Shown: positions 33,143 through 43,200 of the stretch, piece after piece | How positions within the stretch are numbered: position 1 is the first letter of the stretch | Layout of the letters: every line of letters starts with the position of its first letter | Assembly (NCBI RefSeq): GCF_000003815.2 | Contig: NC_049986.1 | Location: forward strand, 14,773,811-14,837,810 | Source of the DNA: Branchiostoma floridae | Taxonomy: Eukaryota; Chordata; Leptocardii; Amphioxiformes; Branchiostomatidae | Direction: 5' to 3' | Length of the DNA stretch: 64,000 nucleotides | Notes under the pieces: generated by a model | Told to the model about the DNA's origin: nothing | Databases searched by the model: none | Seen by the model: the letters and a program-made list of their open reading frames with translations, nothing else | Made by a program: the position numbers and the translations under genes

Positions 33143-34199
33143 AAGGAGTGCAGCAAGCAGTTTAGTGAGTTGGAAGAACAATAACTGTTATTTGTTGGAA
33201 GAACAATAACTGTTATTTGTGAAAGAAAACACAGTAGGAGCTTCCACCAGATAAGTACTCTAAGAGCAAACATCAAAAGAGACAAGTAGGGAGCAGCCAC
33301 AAAAGTGCTTGTGAATGTGTCATTCACTGACACAAATATCATGTTGTAGAAGTTGATGGATGTAGACAATTTTGTACGATTGATGGTGATCTGACTGTAT
33401 TGTCTTTGTCAAGGCTAGAGACAAGCACTACAATTGCTGTTTATCTTAAAATTTAGGAATAGTATTGACTGTCATGGGGTTTTGCCCCATTGACTATTGA
33501 AATAATCATTGAAAATTGTGTGGTTCTTTCATTTATTTTATTGTAATGACGACTAACCTTAACATTGTTCTCCCATTTTTTGTAGTGTCTTGGAAAAAAA
33601 CGTTCGCGAACCCACACTTCTAGATTAGATATTGATAATAATGAGAATGATGATGTACTTGTGTACCTAGGACTCCAAGTGATAGAACAGCATTACAGAG
33701 AAAACAAAATATATATGATATTTGTAGTGTTTTTCAAGTGCACCACAGTACGTGAAGAAAAAGCAAGATCATTGTATGATCGTAGTTTGATATTATAATT
33801 AGAAGAAGTCTGTATGGTAGGTATAGTGCCTCTCTTAGTTTGACGTATTTGAGTGTGGATAAAATAGCTCCATGTAATGGAACTGTGCAAGGCTTAAGGG
33901 AAGGTGACATGTACAACTGTCTGACATAGACTTTGACAATTATCCTTATAAGACCTATGCATATAGTCTAGATAGTAGAGAAGAGTTGCATAACATGAGG
34001 CCTTTAGTTGGTATGTAAAACAACACCCTCTGTCAGGTCAAGCCTCTAACGACCAAAATCCTATTGAGATGTTGTTAGTTTGTAAATATGTCATACTTTT
34101 AACTTTGACTAATCCCTTCCACCATTTTTAGAAATTAGCTGTACTAAACATGTGACATGAATATGTACTGTGTGAATATCAGACATATTTAGAACAATA
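33143..34199 (+). other. Likely 3' UTR of the zinc-finger gene, poly(A) signal at 34,194
   Basis: A/T-rich sequence with no credible exon. AATAAA at 34,194-34,199 (aacaataaaggc) is the first well-placed signal downstream of the stop. Two adjacent copies of 'gaacaataactgttatttgt' follow the stop near 33,177. Confidence 0.45.
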
Positions 34200-35187
34200 A
34201 AGGCAATATGCTCTGTAAAGATGGTTTGATTTGTATGTTTTTTTAGTGATTCAGACATTCAGTCATGATCATCGAGTGAAATAACCACTTAGTCTAGTAA
34301 TTTCTACTATTAGTATCCAAACTTGAAAAGGCAATGTTTGAAAGCAAATCAAATCGAAACATGTTTTCTTCTAATTTCTATTCCTAAGAATTTGGAATCA
34401 TGACTATCTCCAGTTCTGATGGGGGTACAACAAACACCCTTAAACGTCCTTGTTCAATTTTTGCAAGTCAAAATCCAAAACATTGCTGCTTTCATATTCT
34501 GCATGATAACAAATAGGTTGGCACACTTGACATGATTCAACAAAGGTACTCAAGAAAATAAGTATATGGCACAAGTTAAAGATGCTGATAAGTACATCTG
34601 TGTTGGTGGAAATCATTCTGAAGCATAGCTGAACTGTAAAGGAATGAGCAATCTGCATAACAACTTAGGATCTAGGAGTGGTGGATTGTGCATTCCTTTA
34701 CGTGACTGAAGTTCATTGAAGAGGTTCATCAGTCACGTAAGCATACAATTACTATAAATTTTCTTCCAACATCGAAAATTTGGAGGTACATACTCTACCT
34801 TTAAAACAGTCCCTGTTGAAAACAAAATTGATAGTAACTGAAGATGGTCAAAATTGGCATAAGTCCAATCATTTTATTTGAAAACTATTCAACCCTGCTT
34901 CATTACTGATAGTCTAGAATTAGTTTGTCTAATGTATTAACTAAAGAGCAGCAATACGATAATCACACTTTCATTTGTAAATATGATATTATTAAAGTAA
35001 CCTATTATCTTATGTATAAGTTGTTCATGACCTAGTGTTTGCACTTAACATCACAATATTAATTCATGGCTTTTCAAAGTTGCACCACTGTAATTTCATA
35101 ACTCATAACTGTAAATAGAATATTTTTCAATAGGCGCAATATCAATGTATGCTGAAAAATGAAGAAGAAATAAAGTTATCCTATGAG
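34200..35187. other. Intergenic, nothing recognised
   Basis: A/T-rich, no exon. A short inverted pair 'attcctttacgtgactgaa' / 'ttcatcagtcacgtaag' lies near 34,690-34,740. Confidence 0.4.
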
Positions 35188-35631
35188 TAGTGGCGGGTAC
35201 CTAAACTCATATTCAGGTTCAGGTCCGGATTCAGGTCCAGCAGTTAAGGTTCAGGTCCAGACTTTAAGTCCAGACTTGAACCCATCATTGCATATTACAT
35301 GTATGTGCACTAGAATTTTTTTTTTTTGAGGAGGAGGGGGGGTGGTGCACATAAAATTGCATGTTAGCATGAAATGCAATGTGAAAAATGCATGCAAATT
35401 ATATAGAGCCAGTGTAAAGTGTGACATGTTTTTTGTCTTTTACCAGTGCAAATTTCACTGTCTATGGATTCCGAAGGTTTTAGATGGTTTAGAACAAAAA
35501 AAGGGAACATAAGTGACAGCTAGCTTTTTGCAAGTCCGGACTTGGCTCCGGACATATAGGTTTTTTTTTGGACTTGGACCTAAACATTTTTAGGACCAAT
35601 TCCAAGTCCGGGCTTTAGGTACACACCACTA
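35188..35631. mobile_element. hAT-type MITE with perfect 8-bp target duplication
   Basis: Ends TAGTGGCGGGTACCTAAA and tttaggtacacaccacta are inverted repeats with two changes. The octamer CCTATGAG occurs on both sides (35,180-35,187 and 35,632-35,639). Interior phrases 'aggttcaggtccgg' and 'aagtccggacttgg' resemble the element at 3,977-4,374. 444 bp, no coding capacity. Confidence 0.85.
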
Positions 35632-35823
35632 CCTATGAGGTTATCCTTGTTAAGAGGTGCTCTCAGTATAAAATTTACCCAAGCAACTTTGATGAAAGAC
35701 AGCATCTGAAATATCAGACCATTTTCAAAACTTATCCATTTGCTTGAGTAACTTTTGTATTGAGAAACTGACTTTTAACTCAAATCATTAAGTGAAATAC
35801 AGTGTACTAGGCATCTACTGTGT

Positions 35824-38800
35824 TCACAACTTGATGTCCAGCTGGTAGTTCTTGCTGTCCAGTAGGAAGCTGAAGTCTGTTCCCTGCTCATGCTCTGTGG
35901 GTTCCTTCCCCCTGAGGAACAGCCGAGCCTTGGTCGTGCCCTTCAGAGTCGCCTTGTCTCCCTCCACATGGAGGATGCCTCCTTCACGCAGGCCCTGCAC
36001 AGGAAAGAAATGATTTTTTTATCCTGTAATTTAATTTACCTATGCAGTAGTTTTATTTTGGGGTTGGAGGAAAGAAAGTTTTCATACTGTTGTAATACGC
36101 TGGAAATACATCCGCTGTGCCATGAAATTTTGGTGGAGATTTCCCCACAAAAAAGGTACAGGTTTCAATGTACAGTAGTTTTTCCCCAAACAATTTTCAC
36201 AAAACAAATTCTTGAACTAGATATATGTACTCCTACTGCATGGCCTACATTATATATAATAAAGGGAGTTTCTTACCAACACTGCTGGTGTGTCATCCTC
36301 CTCGTGATACTGTTTTATCCTCGTCTCTCTGGTTTCCTGAAACACAGAAGTACTCTGTTAGTTTTTCAGCAGTACTCTTTTTTTAAAAATGTTCTTGTAC
36401 AAAGTCACCCATGATAGACACTGCTCTCTTATGTATGTAAAGGTCACATATACTAAAGGTATCCAACAGAAACTACTAACTTGACTCCGCAGGCTTGATG
36501 AAAAATATTTCAAAGTACTTCAAGCACCATAATGTACTTCCATGTTGATTTCAGATTGCTTTGTGAATGCCCTGAATCTCCTTTCAGAGAAAAAGGCTTC
36601 AACTTTCAAGGGCATCATTCTGTAGAAAGTATTTAGAATTCAATGGCTAAATTTCCTGTGTGCACTTACATGTACACTGTACTTATCCCTTGGTATGTTC
36701 TGTTCTGTTAGGGTCAGGGTCTAGGAAACAAGGGTTAACGTTGCACTTAACCCTTGGTGTGTTCTGTTAGGATCAGGGTGCAGGAAACAAGGGTTAATGT
36801 TATACTTACGCCTTAGTTTGTGCTGTTAGGATCAGGGTGCAGGAAACAAGGGTTAACCTTGTACTTACCCCTTGGTGTGTGCTGTTAGGATCAGGGTCCA
36901 GGAAATGAGGGTTAATGTTGAAGGGGACCAGGCCGATGGCCTCAAACGTGGGCGGCTGGACGATGGGCATGTCGTTGGTGGTGCTGATGCTGATGGTGGA
37001 GACGTTGGTCCCTGCACTGGAGCCGATGTACGGCATGCCATCCTGGGACAGCAGGAATACACAGTTATCAATTGTTACAGTACAAGGATCATCATGATGG
37101 TAGGGCATCACATTTCTATTGGTTAGTTAGCTATAGCAAGTTTGATGATGAATCATCTATGTACTATTTCTCCCAAACCACAGAGTGGGGTGCAATCTTC
37201 TAATTACGTGTTGCATACCATATCACCCTTGTTGAATGTTGTTTGCTGTTAGTAGGCAGACCAGCACCAGTTTTACATTTGCCAGTAATAGGCTTGATAC
37301 ATTTCACGCTATCTGATACAAAACTGACACATTCATTCGTCTCTTGACTGCTCTGCCATCATCCAGGTACTTGTCCACTCAGATTCCTACAATCTCAGCA
37401 CCTTCTGGAGGCATTATGTAAAGGTGTTTTTTAACATAGCATTTTGAAGATAATAAGCTAAGGTATAGGACTATAGGTATATTGTTATATCTGTTATATT
37501 CTTTTTTTTTTTTGGCATGTGTATATATGGACCAGGTGCCTGATTCAAATGAATAAACAACAACTGGGACAGGTTGAAAGGCGTGATTTTGAAAGGACTG
37601 TTTTACCATCTATGGCTTCTATGCTTATCTGGGCATTTTTCAAATTCCAAGGCTGCTTGCCCCTTACCCTGCAATAATTAGTACTGCACGCGCATATGAA
37701 TACAACTATATCTAAATGTAAGCATTGTTGAGTGGTAACTACATATCATCCTAACATAGAAATAGTCGAGTAAAATGTCATACCTCAAACACTCTCTTCT
37801 TTATCTCAGAGACAATCTTGTTGTCATAGAGAGCCTTCAGGAGACGGAAGGTGTTACCACCACCTGTACAAATATGTGGCATGTCACATTTACTCTTTCA
37901 ACAGAAGTTCTTTATGGAGTCAAGTATGGTCAGAGAACACAACACAAGAATATAATGTTGTTTCATGTAGAATATACTGTAGTTTAACTTGTCAATCACA
38001 CACTCCTGGCAGAGGTTGGTGCAACTTAGTTAGAAAGACTTTGCCACCAATTTGTCATATCCCTAGTTTCCCATCCACAGAACAGACAGAAATTGAGAAA
38101 AAGATTACAATCTTCCCCGCCTACCTCTGCTTGGAGAGTAGACAATAATGATGTTGTTGTTTATGAAATATTGCAATAGAAATCACATTGCTGTATTATG
38201 TGAAATGGTGTACTGTAGTGTCAGAAGACGATCCTATCCTTACCAATGAATATTGCCTCTGCAGCCTTCACTGCTGCCACAGGGTCTGGCTGTTCGTGGA
38301 TGCTGTCCAGTTTGTACCCTAAAAATGACATCAGAGATGTTAAACATACAATTATTAAATCTAGTAGTCTATATTTTTTAGTTTTTTTTAGTGGCACAGT
38401 TTTAGAAGCAAGATTATCTTCAACAAAGCAGATTTCAGTACAATCAATAAATATTGATAATGGCATGGCAACGTTAGCAATGCATCTGTAACTTGTGTAA
38501 GAATAAAAAAACTGTCTAATCTTACCCATGCTTTCGTACTTTGTCCGTGCTATCTTGGCGTAGCCATCTCTGTCGTGCAGGGCATAAGGTATGAACAGCA
38601 CTGTCTTCACCTGGCTGTGGAGAAAGAAAACAACACTGTTACACAGGTACTCATGGCTGAAAAAAATAAAAACACCACACATCTGCTTGGAGATGAGAAC
38701 AACAAGATATCCATATGTTGTGGAAATGAAAAGTTTTATTGGCCTTTAAGTTATTGCCATTGCAGTATGATATGCCCTTTTGGGTAGGTTGACTTCCATG

Positions 38801-39442
38801 GACATCTGTGCTACCAGCTAGCTGAACAGGTGTTATAGTGGGCGGTTCCATTGTAAAACGGCCAATTAATGATCCATTTGTTTACATGGTGTGTGCCGAT
38901 GGCGTGACCAGAAAAGGGAAATGTTACGAACACAAAATGGTAAGATAATGTAAAAGGGGGTTATAAGACTTTGTCATACTTCCCAAAAATTCATAACAAA
39001 GATGAGAAGATACCGGTCTCTTACTACTGACACGTGCGTGACACTCAGCCATATGTGCCGGAAATTTGTGTTGTTTTCAGTGTCCGGTACGAACAAATAC
39101 TCGAGCCTATTCAAAAGAAGTTAATTTTCTAAGTTCAATCCTTCAAATCTGAGTCTATTATCCTGTTCATAACTTGCGTTTTGACGTTTGCCAAAGAGTT
39201 CCACCCTTCGCGATGTGCGACTGAGCCGGATGCACTTGCCGGTGGCTAACGTGGTGCTACGCGGAAGCTATAAAGAAAACACCCTGGATGTGTGTACAGT
39301 ACACTGTACAGTCTTTCTGTGTAGCTACTTGGAGACCTTACCTTCCCAGAAAACTCTTGATCTGCGCCTCGCAGTGGTCCAGGTAGCCACTTCCGTGCAG
39401 AGTAGAGTTGGAAACCAGCAGCAAACGTCTCTTGGACCCCAT
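35824..39442 (-). CDS. pepE: Alpha-aspartyl dipeptidase (peptidase E family S51), seven exons, 249 aa
   Basis: Exons on the minus strand: 39442-39342, 38614-38526, 38318-38244, 37863-37784, 37042-36869, 36336-36277, 35994-35824. Total 750 nt, all GT/AG. The start [14 protein letters not shown] is the usual family N-terminus. Then come [37 protein letters not shown], the nucleophile motif GSSAGTNV (Ser in the position of Ser120 of bacterial PepE), the histidine motif NPHFLDP and the C-terminal [12 protein letters not shown]. The family is a cytosolic serine peptidase that cleaves dipeptides with N-terminal aspartate; it occurs in bacteria and some animals, including frogs. The donor of the 174-nt exon lies at the end of a 59-bp tandem repeat that has copied the exon-intron junction. 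The gene is head-to-head with V-ATPase subunit G. Confidence 0.95.
36681..36930. repeat. 59-bp tandem repeat made from a dipeptidase exon-intron junction
   Basis: Four copies start near 36,681, 36,745, 36,804 and 36,863. Each reads 'actta.cccttggtgtgt' then 'ctgttaggatcaggg' and 'aggaaacaagggttaa'. The last copy is the genuine exon end of the minus-strand gene (encoding [14 protein letters not shown], then gtaagt). The others lie in the following intron, and the 36,804 copy also keeps a perfect gtaagt donor. Confidence 0.85.
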
Positions 39443-40264
39443 CTTGTCGTCCACTCTCGCACTTTCACTGGGGCTGTTCAAAATTCATCACATTGTGCCT
39501 GTTTGTGTTTCCGTGCGTGCGTTCACGCACGCGGTGCGGGTCAGTTCATATCCACATATTGCCAGCAAAGCATGGCTACCAGAGAATTGATAAAATTCTT
39601 TTGTTTTGGACACAACAGAATTTAAGTTAGACCCGAGGAGTGATAGTGATAGTTGGGCCAATGAGCCTCATCCTGGATTATAATGAGATTAAAACTAATA
39701 AAAGGTTTCATGGCTCTGTTGCAAGACTGATTAGAAAAAAAAAAAGCTTTCCATTTGCTCTTATCTGTGAAATAAAATGGCCATGTTTCTTATTTTTACA
39801 AAACTTTGTTAGCTAACATAAGCTGCTATAACGCAAGCAACTTACAGAAACAAGTAGTGATGGCAAAAAGATCGCTAACTTATAGCAATTTTTGAAAACA
39901 TGCATACAAATACACTCGGACAGGAATGTAAATAAAATCTACGAACGAAATTAAAGCAAAAAAAAAACAAACTTGTATGCCATTAATTGATCATTGGTCA
40001 CCAGGTGTTTTAATTTCATACTGTAAATTTCTTTCCATGGATTTTTCAACCTTTATTGTAACGTTAATGGTCCTCATATTAATATTAAAGAACTCTGCAT
40101 ATTTCTTATACAAAGTAATTTTGAGGCAAAACTTATTTTTCACTAATTCCGCCTTGTCCGAAAACCTTCAATACCAGGCACTATGAATAATTTCAGAGCC
40201 ACCGACCATCACACCCCTGTGTAGAAGTCGACTGGTCCTGCACAGACGTCACGAGATCCACAAA
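39443..40264. promoter_or_regulatory. Shared upstream region of the dipeptidase and V-ATPase G genes
   Basis: Two divergent start codons lie 822 bp apart. A CRE half/core gacgtca at 40,246-40,252 and a YY1-like aaaATGGCG overlapping the V-ATPase G start are visible. No TATA box stands next to either gene. Bidirectional promoter use is an inference. Confidence 0.4.
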
Positions 40265-43200
40265 ATGGCGAGTCAGACCACCGGCATCCAGCAGCTACTC
40301 GCGGCAGAAAAACGCGCCGCAGAGAAGGTTGCAGAGGCCCGAAAACGTAAGGAGATGTTCAGATACATGATGAATATTATATAGGACAAGAACATCGTAA
40401 AATTTGTGGTTTAATGTTGACATAAGTTGCACAATTTGAGGTGAAATGTTGGGGTTGCCGGTTGCTGACGTCATGATCATGTATCATCACGACACCTGGC
40501 CCTTCATCGTTTCTCTAAATGTGAAATTTTGTCGAGTATTATGCCATTAAACTCACCATAGATTATTGTTAAGGTTACATTGTACCCCTGTAGTTGGCAA
40601 AAAAATTATAGTACTTAAAACTGATGATATTAAGAATCAAATTTGGTTGTCAAAATTGATAACGTTAAATGTTTCCCCAGGTAAAAACCGCCGTTTGAAG
40701 CAGGCGAAGGAGGAGGCGCAGGCTGAGATAGAGACATACCGACAGGAGAGAGAGAGGCAGTTTCTGGAACATCAGGAAAAGGTACAGGAAATTGTCATCC
40801 TGTTTTTTTTTTTGTTATTTAAAGGGGGATTCCACTCATGAAACGAGTATTTTTCCCATATATATTACACTCTTCGGAATACAAATGCACCCGACTTTTG
40901 ACTAAATCACCACGACTGACTTTTCGACCAAACACTGTTCTAAACCTATGAACCCCCATGTGGGACCGCTTCCAATTCTCGGCTTTGACCTGACGTCACG
41001 GGTTTTCCAAATATGGGCATCCGCACAGATCAAAACACGAAGCAGACGACAAAGTGTCATGGCGGACTCAGGCCGTGCGTGTCTCAGACGAGTTCGACTC
41101 AGACGACATTATGCCATACGCATATGAGCCTGAACGTGATTCTGGAGAGTCGGAGAGTAGCGATGAGAACAATCAGCCTGCAGAAGCCTTTGCTGGGACC
41201 GCCACGCAACCAGGGGCGGCACGGGACGGCCGGGATTACGAGACGGAGGGTTGCATGCATGCTAGCGCCAAGAAGCATATGGTGCAGATGTGATGACTAC
41301 AATTGCAACTGCAGCCTACAGTGTGTGAGTGTATGTGTTGCCACGACCTTCGTGAGCTGACAGATCCCGTGGACCACAGCAACCCCGATCGCAGCGGTAT
41401 GGGCGTCGGGAGCGGCCGTAGCCAGCTGAAATGCGTCAAGCTACACGAGGAATTCCATCCCGTCTCATGAGGTCTGCACTGAAAACTGCACTTATATTAT
41501 CTACAGTGACAAAATGACTTGGACTGGAAGATGTCAGGGAGCCATTGAGAAATAGGTAAATGTAGATTTTGTGTTTCTGTTCCATTTATTTTGCACGATC
41601 TGTGTGTGGGGTCGCACGATGGTGAGCTTACGGAAACATAGCCACATGTGGTCGAATTTGTGACCTGTATATAAATCTAGTAGCAGGACTCGAAATACTG
41701 TTTTTTTGTATACCTGCACTGGTGCAGGTAACATTGAAAATTACCTGCACCAGACAAATTTTACCTGCACCATTCTGAACTTAGTAAGTATGAATCATAC
41801 TAAAATTTTTCAGGAACCTTTTTTCACTACAGTATATTACCTGATATGTTGTGCACCTAAAAGTTTTCAAACCTCGTTTCCGGTACTTTTTGTGTGAAGA
41901 AATGGACAGTTTTGTGATAACTTGTGCCACCAATTTAGTGTGAAAAGTTGGAAATGTTTGGAGGGGGGCTGTTAGGGCAATACCAAGATCTGAAAATAAC
42001 CAGATTGAAACAAAATGGCAAGCAGTGTACTTGTTGCAATCTTTTAATACAAAAAAATATAACATTACAATTTACATGCATTTTTGTTTCTCCCAGAATC
42101 TTACAACTGTCAGCGTACAGACAGTTTTCGTGCTGGGTCCACAAGAATCATCTTGGGAGATCAGTGTGGCGCGTGGTTCCAGCCTGTGCAGTCACCAAAA
42201 TAAGACAGACCTATCCCTCTAAAGATGAGACTAATTACATAGGACATTTTCCTGTTAAGATATTTCGCCACCACATGTTCAATTGCTAAATTGATCTGAC
42301 GTTAAACCAGAGAGTGATCTATAAATCTGTATTCTACTAACTTTTTACTGTTAGGGTTATCCATTCTTGTTAAGCTTGGGGTTAGAATTAGAATTAGGGT
42401 GAGGCTTTACTGCTAAAATAAAACAATCTTGATAACAGTGTTACACAGTTTCCACATTATTTGCACTATAACAGGTGCATTCAACCAAATGCGGACATCT
42501 ATCTACCTCACCTGTATAAATTTATCTACCTATCCATGCTTTATACAACAGGCCAAATAGAAACCTTGAACATATTAAGTATCCTTATTTTCATATTCCT
42601 TTGAACTAGATATACAGCAAGAAAGACATGTATATCATATCAATATACAATAATTATTACATTTCTGTGTAATTTTCACAAATAGGCAGGGAAAACTTTG
42701 GTGGACACACATATATTGTTGTAAAGCAGCATTTGTTTCTGACATGTAGGCAGGATATTTATTAATAAAATGATCCACTGGATATACAATGGGAACTTGT
42801 CCTTATTAACATAATAATATAGCCTGTCATATAAAATCAGTATATCAGGATCTACCTGGATTTGACCTGAAGTATATGGGCTACTGCCAACATGTTCAAG
42901 TTGCATGTTCATGAATTAATATTTATATTTTCACATTTCTTGTGTCTAAGAGAAATAGCAGCAGCAGTTTTGAAACGTTCAAAACAGAAACTACATGTAG
43001 TTTTGTCATATAAAGCATGTATGCTACAAAAAACATAACAAAAATGAGAAAACATGACCATGAAAACAGTAGAGTTCCAAACGAGACTTGTTTACTAGCC
43101 TGTAAACCTTGAACGGTACTGTGCAATGGCAGTTTTATTGTCTGGCCTGGAAAGTCAGGCTTTTGGAGCACCTAGCCACCACAAAACTCCCGACGCCTGT

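Noticed and set aside
31668-33181. Long minus-strand open frames under the zinc-finger gene
   Set aside because: They are the regular antisense shadow of the repeated C2H2 finger and linker codons.
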